From Flavobacteriales bacterium (GTDB taxonomy: Bacteria > Bacteroidota > Bacteroidia > Flavobacteriales_F > PHOS-HE28), in the NCBI GenBank assembly GCA_017987115.1, contig JAGNUG010000027.1, positions 1 to 36,620 on the forward strand: a stretch of DNA of 36,620 nucleotides, in the 5' to 3' direction. The position numbers and the translations under genes are program-made. Positions 16,946-26,229 of this stretch are shown in pieces. Every line of letters starts with the position of its first letter. The stretch's first letter is position 1. The notes below the pieces were generated by a model, which worked only from the letters and a program-made list of their open reading frames with translations, was not told the DNA's origin and did no database searches.

Positions 16946-17140
16946 TCGGCCATATTTTACCCTAATTCTGTGTTGGCTTGCATCAAGATCCGGTATCAAT
17001 GGATATCCACAGATCTTTGCCTAAAGTAAAAAATTGGCAGGTCTATGTTTTTTTGGGGGGTGTTCATAATAAATTATATAAAAATCTAGCTATTACCCCC
17101 GTTCTGAATATACCTTTGTGTTATAAATCAATCCTTTTTC
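16946..17140 (+). promoter_or_regulatory. AT-rich upstream region and promoter of glutamine synthetase
   Basis: TACCTTTG at 17111-17118 is an exact TAnnTTTG -7 box 22 nt before the start codon. Upstream is an unusually AT-rich stretch (about 17040-17095) bounded by a T7G6 run (17048-17060) and a C5 run (17096-17100). GGGGGT and ACCCCC could pair around an AT-rich loop of nearly 40 nt. No -33 box at the expected spacing was found, which would fit a promoter needing an activator; that is inference. Confidence 0.5.
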
Positions 17141-19333
17141 ATGTCGACCCCCCAGATCCGAGCCAAGGCTATTGAGGAAGTAATGTCCCGCCAGCCCAAA
17201 TTCAGCGAACCTCCTTCACAGAAGATCAGCGATTACTTCGGTGCGAATGTGTTCAATGATGACGCCATGCGCATGTTCCTCACCGAAGAAGCTTGGTACG
17301 CTGTGCGGCAAGCCAGTTCGCACGGCCAGCGCATCGATCGGAAACTCGCGGACCAAGTGGCCAGCGGTATGAAGGAGTGGGCCGCAACCAAAGGTGCTAC
17401 ACATTACACCCATTGGTTCCAGCCGTTGACCGGACTTAGTGCTGAAAAGCATGATGCCTTTTTTGAACCGATCGGAGGCGGGCGCAGTATCGAACGGTTT
17501 GATGGTAGCTTGTTGGTTCAACAAGAGCCGGATGCAAGCAGCTTTCCGAATGGTGGTATCCGAAATACGTTCGAGGCAAGGGGATACACGGCTTGGGATC
17601 CAAGCAGTCCTGCATTTGTGATCGGTCGCACGCTCTGTATACCTACGATCTTCATCAGCTACACAGGTGAAGCGTTGGATTACAAGATGCCGCTCCTTCG
17701 TGCCATACATGCCATGGATGAAGCCGCTACAGCGGTATGCCAATATTTCGATAAGGATGTGACCAAGGTGAACGCAACATTAGGTTGGGAGCAAGAGTAT
17801 TTTCTCATAGATAAGGCCCTCTATTTCGCGAGGCCGGATATCATGATGTCCGGCAGGGCCCTCTTCGGCCACTTGCCTGCTAAGGGGCAACAGTTGGAAG
17901 ATCATTATTTCGGAAGTATTCCTGATAGGGTCCGCGCGTTCATGCGGGATTTCGAGACGGAAGCACTAATGCTGGGAATTCCGGTTAAGACCCGTCACAA
18001 TGAGGTTGCTCCGAACCAATTCGAATGTGCGCCGGTTTTTGAGGAACTCAATCTAGCTGTGGACCATAACGTTCTGTTGATGGACATCATGGAGAAAATA
18101 GCTCAGAAACACGACTTCCGTGTGCTACTCCACGAGAAACCGTATGCCGGAGTGAATGGTAGTGGAAAGCACAACAACTGGAGCCTTGCCACCAACACTG
18201 GTAAGAACCTGCTCAGACCGGCCAAAACGCCAAAAGAGAACCTTCAGTTCCTTACATTCTTCGTTAATACCATCAAGGCGATCCATACGCATGCGGATGT
18301 GCTGCGCGGTAGCATTGCCAGCGCTGGGAATGATCATCGGTTGGGTGCGAACGAAGCACCTCCAGCGATCATTTCAGCGTTCATCGGAGATCATTTGAGC
18401 AATTTGCTCGATGGACTGGAACAGAACATTAAAGGAGCCATGACCCCGGATCGGAAGACTGAGCTCAAATTGGATATTGGTCGCATTCCGAGCGTGATGC
18501 TGGACAATACCGATCGGAACCGTACAAGCCCTTTTGCATTTACTGGCAACAAATTCGAGTTCCGTGCAGTAGGGAGCAGTGCGAATTGCGCCGGACCAAT
18601 GACCGTCCTCAATACCATTGTTGCAAGCCAGCTGCGTCAATTCAAAAAGGATGTTGATGCATTGATCGCTAAAGGAACCAAGAAGGATGAGGCAATTCTT
18701 CGCGTCCTCCGTGATCTCATTGCAAGTAGCAAGGCGATCCGATTCGAAGGAAACGGCTACGGCGATGAATGGGTCAAAGAGGCCACATCACGCGGGTTGA
18801 AGAATATCAAGGATACGCCACGTGCATTGGATATCTGGGCACACAAGGACACGAAGAAGCTATTCGCGGAACTGGAGGTCATGAGTGCTGTGGAACTTGA
18901 GGCCCGACATGAGATCATGCTTCACAGTTACATTCTCAAAATACAGATCGAAAGCCGCGTTGCCGGTGACCTCGCTCAGAACCACATCATTCCAACCGCA
19001 ATTGCATATCAGAACAGGTTGATCACGAACGTTAAAGGATTGCGCGAAGTGCTATCCGCTGAAAAGGCCAAGAAAGCATGTTCGGTCCAGGTGGGATTGA
19101 TCGAAGAGATGAGCGATCATATCGGTGAGATCAAAACAATGGTGGATCGAATGGTGGCAGAACGCAAAAAAGCAAATGCATTGCCTGAAATGCGAGAGAA
19201 AGCAATTGCTTATTGTGATCATGTCCGTCCATGTCTGGACACGATCCGATACCATGCCGATAAGTTGGAATTGCTTGTGGACGATGAACTTTGGCCACTT
19301 CCGAAAATGCGTGAATTACTTTATACACGTTAA
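17141..19333 (+). CDS. glnN: Type III glutamine synthetase
   Basis: 730 aa, the length of the large GSIII enzymes (about 700-730 aa, twice GSI per chain), common in Bacteroidota. It makes glutamine from glutamate, ammonia and ATP in the cytoplasm. The catalytic half shows GWEQEYFLID (E217, E219, metal ligands), TRHNEVAPNQFECAPVFEE (near 285-303), GVNGSGKHNNWSL (near 337-349, glutamate/ATP site) and NRTSPFAFTGNKFEFRAVGS. The N-terminal segment with DYFGANVFNDDAMRMFLTEE is the GSIII-specific region. ATG start, no Shine-Dalgarno, with a -7 box 22 nt upstream. No PII or ammonium transporter gene is adjacent. Confidence 0.97.
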   Translation: MSTPQIRAKAIEEVMSRQPKFSEPPSQKISDYFGANVFNDDAMRMFLTEEAWYAVRQASSHGQRIDRKLADQVASGMKEWAATKGATHYTHWFQPLTGLSAEKHDAFFEPIGGGRSIERFDGSLLVQQEPDASSFPNGGIRNTFEARGYTAWDPSSPAFVIGRTLCIPTIFISYTGEALDYKMPLLRAIHAMDEAATAVCQYFDKDVTKVNATLGWEQEYFLIDKALYFARPDIMMSGRALFGHLPAKGQQLEDHYFGSIPDRVRAFMRDFETEALMLGIPVKTRHNEVAPNQFECAPVFEELNLAVDHNVLLMDIMEKIAQKHDFRVLLHEKPYAGVNGSGKHNNWSLATNTGKNLLRPAKTPKENLQFLTFFVNTIKAIHTHADVLRGSIASAGNDHRLGANEAPPAIISAFIGDHLSNLLDGLEQNIKGAMTPDRKTELKLDIGRIPSVMLDNTDRNRTSPFAFTGNKFEFRAVGSSANCAGPMTVLNTIVASQLRQFKKDVDALIAKGTKKDEAILRVLRDLIASSKAIRFEGNGYGDEWVKEATSRGLKNIKDTPRALDIWAHKDTKKLFAELEVMSAVELEARHEIMLHSYILKIQIESRVAGDLAQNHIIPTAIAYQNRLITNVKGLREVLSAEKAKKACSVQVGLIEEMSDHIGEIKTMVDRMVAERKKANALPEMREKAIAYCDHVRPCLDTIRYHADKLELLVDDELWPLPKMRELLYTR

Positions 19334-19432
19334 GGTCGAACGTGATTTTGGAATTATTTCGAGCCTAACATCCGAAATTCTTCGTTCTTTTGGCAACTTA
19401 GAAAGTTGATGCGAAGCATTGCAGGTTCTGCT

Positions 19433-19440
19433 TATCTTCG
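19433..19440 (+). promoter_or_regulatory. -7 promoter-like element of the PorE-like gene
   Basis: TATCTTCG differs from TAnnTTTG only by C for T at position 7, the same variant seen before mdh, apt and the SDR gene. TTG at 19406-19408 lies 24 nt upstream. The element is 36 nt before the start codon. Confidence 0.4.
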
Positions 19441-19476
19441 CACGGACCATAAGAAATCGGACCAGCCAACCACCAC

Positions 19477-21501
19477 ATGACGATACGTAAGTTCCTGACC
19501 ACCATTAGCTTCGGAATGTTGCTGACCACTGTTACGTTAGCACAAGGTAAACTTGCCATAGAAGCTGATGAGGCATTCAATAAGGGGTTCTATTTCAATG
19601 CGATCGAACTTTACAAAAAGGCCTATACGGTTGAAAAGACCGCTAGTGCAAAGGCTGACCTGATCTTCAAAGTAGCCGAGAGCTACCGTGCCTTGGGCGA
19701 TGCCCAGCAAAGCGAGGTCTGGTACGAAAAGGCCAATAAGGCCCAATACGCTGACCCGATTACCTATTACTGGATCGGTGAGTCCTTGAAGCAGCAAGGC
19801 AAGTATGCCGAAGCGATCGCGTCGTTCAATAAGTACAAAGAGAAAAAGCCGAATGATATGCGTGCGGATGCGAGTATCCTCGCGTGCCAGAACGCACAGA
19901 AGTGGAAGGATAGCCCTACGCGTTATAGTGTTGACCCTGAGGTGTTGTTGAATACACCGGATTACGATTTTACGCCAGCATTCGCGGATAAGAAGAACGA
20001 AATCGTTGTTTTCACCAGTACCCGCGCAGGTGCTAGTGGAACCGACATTGATCAGATCATCGGCACCTCATTCAGTGATCTCTTTACAAGTTCACGTGAC
20101 CGGTTGGGCAAGTGGAGCGAACCAACAAAACTTCCATCCGAATTGAACACGTTCGGTAACGAAGGTGCACCTATCTTCAATGAAAAGCGCAACTTGATGT
20201 ATTTCACCCGTTGCCCCATGGAGAAAAAGAAGGTCTATGGCTGCGACATCTGGGTAAGCAAGAAGGTGGGCAACAATTACAGTGCTCCGGAGATGTTGGT
20301 CCTTAAGCCAGAGAAGGATAAGAATGATAGCATGTCTATTGGTCATCCAGCACTAACTGCGGATGATGCGACGTTGATCTTCGCTTCAAACGTTGCGTTC
20401 GGAGGGCACAAAGGAGGAAAGGACCTGTACTCCATTAAGTTGGACAAGGACGGAAAACCGGTCGGTACGCCGGTAAATCTTGGTGCGGATATCAATACCC
20501 CGAAAGATGAGTTGTTCCCGTTCGTGCGAGAGGACGGTTCGTTGTATTTCGCAACATCAGGTTTCCCGGGAATGGGAGGTTTGGATCAATTCCGTGCAGA
20601 ATCAGCTGGAGATGGAAAATGGACAGCTCCGGAGAATCTAAAGGCTCCCCTGAACAGCCCCTATGACGATTTCGGTATCGTTTACGATGGTAAAGAGGAT
20701 CGTGGGTATTTTACCAGTAATCGCCCAGGTGGTAAGGGTATGGATGATATCTGGCGCTTCTTCATGCCGAACATGGAGTTCGCACTTCAAGGTACGGTAT
20801 ATGATAAGGTTACCAGTTTGCCTATTTCAGGAGCGAACATCAGCGTAGTAGGAACCAATGGTTCCAACTTCAGTGCAACAACCGACGAAAATGGTGGGTT
20901 CAACTTCGCTGAGGATGGAAAGGACCGGTACATCAAGGAGAACACGAGCTACAGCATTTTGGCCGAAAAGGAAGGTTACCTGGTTGTGAAGGATCAGGTA
21001 ACTACGGTTGGACTTACTGAAAGCACCACGTTCGCGAAGGAGTATTTCTTGCAACCTACCATTGTAGAAGGTTCCGTTGTGGATATCAAACTACCTGAGG
21101 TCCAGTATGACCTTGGTAAGTATTTCTTGCGTGATGAGTCTAAAGATAGTTTGGAAACACTCTATCAAACGTTGATCGATAACCCCACGATCGTAATTGA
21201 GTTGAGCGCGCATACGGACAGCAGGGATAACGATGCAAGAAACCTGACCCTTTCGCAGAATCGTGCACAGAGTTGCGTAAATTACTTGGTAACAAAGGGT
21301 ATCGATCCTGCGCGTATGATGCCGAAAGGATATGGCGAGAGCAAGTTGCGGATCTCGGATACACAGATCGCCGCTATGAAGACGAAGGAGGAGCAGGAAG
21401 CTGCACACCAGCAGAACCGCCGTACGGAATTCCGCGTATTGCGTTGGGATTATGTGCCGAAAGAAGTTGATACCCCGCCAGCTCCTACGCCTGAGAATTA
21501 G
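19477..21501 (+). CDS. PorE-like TPR / PD40 propeller / carboxypeptidase-regulatory / OmpA-domain protein
   Basis: 674 aa. The signal peptide is about 1-22 (FLTTISFGMLLTTVTLAQG). TPR-like helices run about 25-145 (AFNKGFYFNAIELYKKAY, WYEKANKAQYADPITYYWIG). A PD40/WD40-type propeller follows, about 160-430 (DYDFTPAFADKKNEIVVFTS, GHPALTADDATLIFAS, DELFPFVREDGSLYFATSGF). Then a carboxypeptidase-regulatory beta-sandwich, about 434-520 (LQGTVYDKVTSLPISGANIS), and an OmpA-like domain, about 535-656, with D581 and R596 in HTDSRDNDARN and LSQNRAQ at the 15-residue spacing needed for peptidoglycan binding. This order is that of PorE, a T9SS-associated peptidoglycan-binding protein of Porphyromonas gingivalis. 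Bacteroidota usually have several paralogues with this layout, and this one lacks an obvious lipobox cysteine, so I stop at PorE-like. It is periplasmic or outer-membrane associated. Confidence 0.9.
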   Translation: MTIRKFLTTISFGMLLTTVTLAQGKLAIEADEAFNKGFYFNAIELYKKAYTVEKTASAKADLIFKVAESYRALGDAQQSEVWYEKANKAQYADPITYYWIGESLKQQGKYAEAIASFNKYKEKKPNDMRADASILACQNAQKWKDSPTRYSVDPEVLLNTPDYDFTPAFADKKNEIVVFTSTRAGASGTDIDQIIGTSFSDLFTSSRDRLGKWSEPTKLPSELNTFGNEGAPIFNEKRNLMYFTRCPMEKKKVYGCDIWVSKKVGNNYSAPEMLVLKPEKDKNDSMSIGHPALTADDATLIFASNVAFGGHKGGKDLYSIKLDKDGKPVGTPVNLGADINTPKDELFPFVREDGSLYFATSGFPGMGGLDQFRAESAGDGKWTAPENLKAPLNSPYDDFGIVYDGKEDRGYFTSNRPGGKGMDDIWRFFMPNMEFALQGTVYDKVTSLPISGANISVVGTNGSNFSATTDENGGFNFAEDGKDRYIKENTSYSILAEKEGYLVVKDQVTTVGLTESTTFAKEYFLQPTIVEGSVVDIKLPEVQYDLGKYFLRDESKDSLETLYQTLIDNPTIVIELSAHTDSRDNDARNLTLSQNRAQSCVNYLVTKGIDPARMMPKGYGESKLRISDTQIAAMKTKEEQEAAHQQNRRTEFRVLRWDYVPKEVDTPPAPTPEN

Positions 21502-21517
21502 ATCGATCAATGACGTA

Positions 21518-21556
21518 AAGAGCATCCACCCGATCGGTGGGTGCTCTTCTATTTTG
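21518..21556 (+). terminator. Intrinsic terminator after the PorE-like gene
   Basis: A 13-bp stem (21518-21530 with 21536-21548; one T-G wobble), 5-nt loop, followed by CTATTTTGG. It covers a GTG at 21541 that is in frame with purM, which argues for the ATG at 21562 as the purM start. Confidence 0.8.
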
Positions 21557-21561
21557 GACCC

Positions 21562-22734
21562 ATGAGTGCTTCACGCTACGCACAACGCGGTGTTTCTTCT
21601 TCCAAGGAAGACGTTCATCAGGCTATTGCCAAGTTGGACAAAGGGCTTTTTCCGAAGGCGTTCTGTAAGGTAGTTGCTGATGACCTTACCGGAAGTGCCG
21701 ACCATTGTTTGGTGATGCATGCCGATGGAGCAGGCACTAAAAGCGCATTGGCTTACGCTTATTGGAAAGAGACCGGTGATATCAGTGTTTGGAAGGGTAT
21801 TGCGCAAGATGCGATCGTCATGAATTTGGATGATCTATTGTGCGTAGGGGCGACGGATAACATCCTGCTCAGTAGCACGATCGGTCGGAATAAGGCATTG
21901 ATACCAGGTGAAGTGATCTCTGAATTGATCAATGGAACCGAGGAGTTCCTTCAAAAAATGCGCGATCTCGGTATCGGGATCCGAAGTACTGGAGGGGAGA
22001 CCGCGGATGTTGGGGATCTCGTACGCACCGTGATCGTGGATAGTACGGTCGTTTGCAGGATGAAGCGCAATGAGGTGATCGACAATGCACGCATAGCGGC
22101 CGGTGATGTGATCGTTGGTTTGGCGAGTTATGGTCAAGCCATATATGAGGATCAGTACAATGCAGGCATGGGCAGTAATGGTCTTACAAGTGCCCGACAT
22201 GATGTTTTTAATAATTCGTTGGGCACGTCCTACCCGGAGACCTTCGATCCAACAACTCCGAGTGACCTGGTCTACAGTGGACAGGCAGCGCTGATGGATC
22301 AACTGGAAGGTACACCGTTGAATTTCGGACAAGCTGTGCTTTCTCCAACGCGCACGTATGCACCCGTCGTGAAAAAGATACTAGCTACCATGCGTGGCCA
22401 GATCCATGGCATGGTGCATTGTAGCGGTGGTGCTCAGACGAAAGTGCTTCACTTCGTTGAAGGACTGCGTATCATCAAAGATGACCTATTTCCTGTTCCA
22501 CCTTTGTTTGCTGCCATTCAACGCATGAGCGGAACTGACCCAAAGGAAATGTATGCTGTCTTCAATATGGGACACCGATTGGAGTTCTATGTTCCTGGTG
22601 AATTTGCGCAACAGATCATTGCTATTTCCACCGCCTTTGGGATCGAAGCCAAAGTGATCGGACGGGTGGAGAAAACAGAAAAGAAGGAAGTTGTGCTTAC
22701 AAGCCCGAATAGCATTTTTACGTATACCGCCTGA
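21562..22734 (+). CDS. purM: Phosphoribosylformylglycinamidine cyclo-ligase (AIR synthetase)
   Basis: 390 aa from ATG 21562. PurM closes FGAM to AIR with ATP, the fifth step of purine synthesis, in the cytoplasm. It belongs to the longer Bacteroidota form (about 390 aa versus about 345 in E. coli). Features: SRYAQRGVSSSKEDVHQAI at the N-terminus, MHADGAGTKSALAY (near 52-65), KGIAQDAIVMNLDDLLCVGA (near 79-98), GIRSTGGETADVGD (ATP-grasping loop region) and GMVHCSGGAQTKVLHF in the C-terminal AIRS_C domain. The ATG is chosen because the alternative GTG lies in the terminator stem of the previous gene. prfA starts 30 nt downstream, so the two are likely co-transcribed. Confidence 0.93.
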   Translation: MSASRYAQRGVSSSKEDVHQAIAKLDKGLFPKAFCKVVADDLTGSADHCLVMHADGAGTKSALAYAYWKETGDISVWKGIAQDAIVMNLDDLLCVGATDNILLSSTIGRNKALIPGEVISELINGTEEFLQKMRDLGIGIRSTGGETADVGDLVRTVIVDSTVVCRMKRNEVIDNARIAAGDVIVGLASYGQAIYEDQYNAGMGSNGLTSARHDVFNNSLGTSYPETFDPTTPSDLVYSGQAALMDQLEGTPLNFGQAVLSPTRTYAPVVKKILATMRGQIHGMVHCSGGAQTKVLHFVEGLRIIKDDLFPVPPLFAAIQRMSGTDPKEMYAVFNMGHRLEFYVPGEFAQQIIAISTAFGIEAKVIGRVEKTEKKEVVLTSPNSIFTYTA

Positions 22735-22764
22735 TCGAGCAACTAGTGAACTGTTGAACGGATA

Positions 22765-23844
22765 ATGAGCACGCTACTTTCAAAACTCTCTGCATTGCAT
22801 GACCGTCGGGAGGAGATCGGCAAGCAATTGGCCGACCCCAGTGTGATCGCTGATCAGAAACGTTTCGTGGAGCTTAACCGGAATTACCGCGATCTTGAAC
22901 CGATCGATCTGGCATTCGGCAGGTATAAGCAGATGCACGATGACCTTTCCGGTGCTGAGGAAATGTTGCGTTCAGAGAAGGACGCGGAACTGCTGGAAAT
23001 GGCACGTTCCGAACGCGATGATCTGCGAGTGGCCATTGAGGCCATGGACGAAGAAGTGCGTATGCTTCTGGTTCCGAAGGACCCGAACGATGAACGGAAT
23101 TGTACAGTGGAAGTGCGTGCTGGTACCGGAGGAGATGAAGCAAGCCTGTTCGCTGGAGACCTGTATCGCATGTATACCCGGTATTGCGAAGGTCAGGGAT
23201 GGAAGATCGAGGTAGCCGATGTGAGCGAAGGAACCGCTGGTGGATACAAGGAGGTGATCTTCAATGTGAATGGTACAGGTGCATACGGCGTATTGAAGTT
23301 CGAAGCAGGCGTTCATCGGGTGCAACGGGTACCGACAACAGAGGCCAGCGGACGGATACACACGAGTGCAGCGACGGTAACGGTCCTACCCGAAGCAGAA
23401 GAGTTCGACGTGGAAGTGCGGGATGCCGACGTAAAAATGGAAACTGCCCGAAGCGGTGGAGCAGGTGGGCAGAACGTGAACAAGGTGGAGACCAAAGTGC
23501 GGTTGACCCATATTCCAACTGGAACTGTTGTCATGTGTCAAACGGAACGCAACCAATTGGGCAACCGCTTGAAAGCCATGCAGATGTTACGGAACAAGCT
23601 CTACGAGGAACGCCTGCACAAAGAGAATGCTGCGCTAATGGCACATCGAAAGAGCCAAGTGAGCAGTGGAGATCGCAGCGCAAAGATCCGAACGTACAAT
23701 TTCCCTCAGAGCCGCGTTACCGATCACCGCATAGAACTTACTGTTCACAATCTTACCGAGGTCCTTAATGGAGACCTTCAGGACGTTATCGATGCACTGC
23801 AATTAGCGGACAGGACCGAGAAACTGAAGTCGGAAGTTGAATAG
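22765..23844 (+). CDS. prfA: Peptide chain release factor 1
   Basis: 359 aa, typical RF1 length. It recognises UAA and UAG in the ribosomal A site and triggers peptide release. The PxT anticodon-like tripeptide of RF1 is P190-T191-T192 ([18 protein letters not shown]), distinguishing it from RF2 (SPF). The catalytic GGQ is at 234-236 in [13 protein letters not shown]. The N-terminal helical domain covers about 1-100. ATG start 30 nt after purM, no own promoter seen. The rest of the C-terminal domain ([17 protein letters not shown]) is intact. Confidence 0.97.
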   Translation: MSTLLSKLSALHDRREEIGKQLADPSVIADQKRFVELNRNYRDLEPIDLAFGRYKQMHDDLSGAEEMLRSEKDAELLEMARSERDDLRVAIEAMDEEVRMLLVPKDPNDERNCTVEVRAGTGGDEASLFAGDLYRMYTRYCEGQGWKIEVADVSEGTAGGYKEVIFNVNGTGAYGVLKFEAGVHRVQRVPTTEASGRIHTSAATVTVLPEAEEFDVEVRDADVKMETARSGGAGGQNVNKVETKVRLTHIPTGTVVMCQTERNQLGNRLKAMQMLRNKLYEERLHKENAALMAHRKSQVSSGDRSAKIRTYNFPQSRVTDHRIELTVHNLTEVLNGDLQDVIDALQLADRTEKLKSEVE

Positions 23845-23897
23845 AATAGTATCATGTCTATCACTGCGGAAATCCTATTGAACCTTTCATTTGTGCT

Positions 23898-24731
23898 ATG
23901 ACCCGTGAACAGCTCGTAGCCACGATCCGAAAAAAGAAGAGCCTGTTGTGCGTAGGGCTCGATACTGAGAAGCACTTGGTACCTGAGCACTTCATGGCGG
24001 AAAGCCATCCGGTACGTGCGTTCAATGAAGCGATCGTTGAGGTAACACATGATGTTGCCGTAGCCTACAAGCTCAACCTTGCATTCTATGAAGCATTGGG
24101 AGATGAAGGTTGGTCAGATCTGGAAGCAACAATTGCATTCATCCGGAGCAAGGGCGATTGCTTCATTATTGCCGATGCCAAGCGGGGGGATATCGGGAAT
24201 ACGGCACGCAAATATGCTGAAGCGTTCTTTGATCGATTGGGTGTGGATGCGGTTACCATATCACCATACATGGGCCGGGATAGTATTGATCCGTTCGTTG
24301 GTCGCAACGGTAAATGGGCCATCGTGCTCGGTGTTACCAGCAATGCCGGTGCAATGGATTTTCAATTCTTGAATGTGAATGGTGATCGCCCGTTGTTCGA
24401 GACCGTGATCCGTACGGTCTGTACTTGGACCTCTCCCCTGGATACCATGTTTGTTGTGGGAGCGACACGTGCGGATGTACTGGAGCAGGCCAGAGCAGCA
24501 GCACCGGATTATTTCTTCCTTATTCCAGGGGTAGGTGCACAGGGAGGTGATCTTGATTCGGTTCTCGATAAATGCATGACCAACGACGGTGGGGTACTTA
24601 TCAACAGCTCACGCGGGATCCTATATGCAGGCAAGGGAGTTGATGGCGTTCCTGCAGCGCGCAGGGCAGCCTTGGAATTGCAAAGGTCCATGGCCTTGAA
24701 AATGATAGCCAAGGGCATCATTGCAAAATGA
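23898..24731 (+). CDS. pyrF: Orotidine 5'-phosphate decarboxylase (type 2)
   Basis: 277 aa, the longer type-2 OMP decarboxylase subfamily. It converts OMP to UMP, the last step of pyrimidine synthesis, in the cytoplasm. The substrate aspartate is in LLCVGLDTEK near residue 20. The catalytic D-x-K motif is D93-A94-K95 within FIIADAKRGDIGNTA. The phosphate-binding end shows PGVGAQGGD and NSSRGILYAG. The start codon follows a TTCATTTG (23886-23893), one mismatch from the -7 consensus and only 4 nt away, so a separate leaderless transcript is possible as well as read-through from prfA 53 nt upstream. Confidence 0.96.
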   Translation: MTREQLVATIRKKKSLLCVGLDTEKHLVPEHFMAESHPVRAFNEAIVEVTHDVAVAYKLNLAFYEALGDEGWSDLEATIAFIRSKGDCFIIADAKRGDIGNTARKYAEAFFDRLGVDAVTISPYMGRDSIDPFVGRNGKWAIVLGVTSNAGAMDFQFLNVNGDRPLFETVIRTVCTWTSPLDTMFVVGATRADVLEQARAAAPDYFFLIPGVGAQGGDLDSVLDKCMTNDGGVLINSSRGILYAGKGVDGVPAARRAALELQRSMALKMIAKGIIAK

Positions 24732-24740
24732 GTTGATCTG

Positions 24741-24773
24741 TTTGGTCCTCTAAGTTTTGATCCGTATCTTTTG
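24741..24773 (+). promoter_or_regulatory. Promoter of the DUF2851-pspC unit
   Basis: TTTG at 24741-24744, a 20-nt spacer and TATCTTTTG from 24765 fit the Bacteroidota TTTG-N19-21-TAnnTTTG pattern with one extra T. The gene start is about 32-41 nt downstream. Confidence 0.5.
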
Positions 24774-24804
24774 GCAACCAGTTTGACGGTATTTCTGTCG
24801 AATT

Positions 24805-26229
24805 GTGAGCATCATGGATATTCAGCCGTATCCCGCGTACAGATCTGTTGAAACCAGTCTTGAAAAAGAGAGCCATCTGATAGCAGAGGAGCATGCGCCG
24901 TTGTCCGATCCAAGCAATGAAGCAGCAACCTTGCTTCTCGACCCCTCATTTCCGTATGGGGAACATTTGCTCCAGTTCCTCTGGGAACGTCGACTTTTTG
25001 ATGCACGATCCCTGCGGACCACCGATGGCCATGAAATTGAGATACTTCATCCAGGTTCCATTCAGTCCAACAGTGGACCTGATCTCGTCAACGCCCGGAT
25101 CCGGATCAATGGTCAGCAGTGGGTGGGTACAGTTGAGGTGCACGTGCGCGCAAGTGAATGGGTCAGGCATGGCCATCAGCATGACCCTGCCTACAATAAT
25201 GTCATTCTCCACGTGGTCCACACCTATGATGCACCGGTCCGCACTTTGAATGGTCAATTGCCACCTGCTGTTGAATTGGCCGGGCGCATTGATAAAGAGC
25301 GAGTTCTTCTTCACTTGGAGCTTATGAAGAACCGTAATGAGGTGCCCTGTGCAAAGCATTTGAATCGAGTGGATCCATCGCGAATAGGTCCCTGGTTGGA
25401 TCGTGTTCTTGTTGAACGCCTCGAGCAGAGAACCGAAGGCGTAGAAAATGTTTACAAAGCATTGAATGGTGACACGGCTGAAGCGTTCTACCACATGCTT
25501 TTGATCGGATTCGGCTTCAAAGTGAACGCTGAACCATTCGCGATGCTTGCACATTCTCTTCCTCTCAAGACTTTGCTCAAATACCGTGACGATCCCTTTC
25601 GGACGGAAGCATTGCTATTTGGTCAGGCAGGTCTGTTGCGTACGGACTTCATTGATGATCACCCTCGAGGTCTACAAGCCGAGCATCGGGTATTGGGCCA
25701 ATTGCATGGCCTTTCGCCAGCGCCGTTGGCTGCCTGGAAATTCGGAAGAATGCGCCCTTCGAACTTTCCGACGATCCGGATCGCTCAGGTCGCCGCACTT
25801 ATAACGCGACTGGATGGTCACTTTGGTGCCTTGTTGGAACATGATGATCCGGAACCATTGATCGATATGTTCGATCTCGAAGCCTCGACCTACTGGAACA
25901 CGCATTATCGGTTCGATTCCGAGAGTAAATTCGAGCCCAAACGGTTGGGTCGGTCCAGCGCTGAGCGATTGGTCGCTAATGTGCTAGTGCCCTATCTTTT
26001 TGGAATGGGAAAGGTTCAAGGTCAGCCCCACCTCGCTGAACGTGCATTCAAGCTGTTGGAATGCCTCTCTCCTGAAGTGAATAAGATCACCGCGAACTGG
26101 GTTTCACTTGGCGTCACGAATCCCAATGCAGCGCGCAGTCAAGCACTGATACAGCTCAATAATTCATACTGTAGGAAACGTCATTGCTTATCTTGCGTCA
26201 TTGGAGCAGAGTTGCTCAAGAACCCGTGA
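24805..26229 (+). CDS. DUF2851 family protein
   Basis: 474 aa from GTG 24805 (ATG 24814 is equally possible). Recognised by the family-typical core from about residue 50: EHLLQFLWERRLFDARSL, HPGSIQSNSGPDLVNARIRI, WVGTVEVHVRASEWVRHGHQ and NNVILHVVHTYD. The ExH/NxGPD pattern with E-x-H and H-x-H residues resembles a nuclease or metal-binding fold, but function is unknown to me and I do not assign one. The C-terminus has a Cys/His pair (KRHCLSCVIG). It is a common Bacteroidota housekeeping-type gene. Its stop overlaps the start of the next gene by one base (TGATG), so they are translationally coupled. The N-terminal ~45 residues are poorly conserved-looking. Confidence 0.85.
   Translation: MSIMDIQPYPAYRSVETSLEKESHLIAEEHAPLSDPSNEAATLLLDPSFPYGEHLLQFLWERRLFDARSLRTTDGHEIEILHPGSIQSNSGPDLVNARIRINGQQWVGTVEVHVRASEWVRHGHQHDPAYNNVILHVVHTYDAPVRTLNGQLPPAVELAGRIDKERVLLHLELMKNRNEVPCAKHLNRVDPSRIGPWLDRVLVERLEQRTEGVENVYKALNGDTAEAFYHMLLIGFGFKVNAEPFAMLAHSLPLKTLLKYRDDPFRTEALLFGQAGLLRTDFIDDHPRGLQAEHRVLGQLHGLSPAPLAAWKFGRMRPSNFPTIRIAQVAALITRLDGHFGALLEHDDPEPLIDMFDLEASTYWNTHYRFDSESKFEPKRLGRSSAERLVANVLVPYLFGMGKVQGQPHLAERAFKLLECLSPEVNKITANWVSLGVTNPNAARSQALIQLNNSYCRKRHCLSCVIGAELLKNP

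Noticed and set aside
21541-21561. GTG start for purM adding 7 residues
   Set aside because: It lies within the terminator stem of the previous gene; the ATG at 21562 gives the usual PurM N-terminus.
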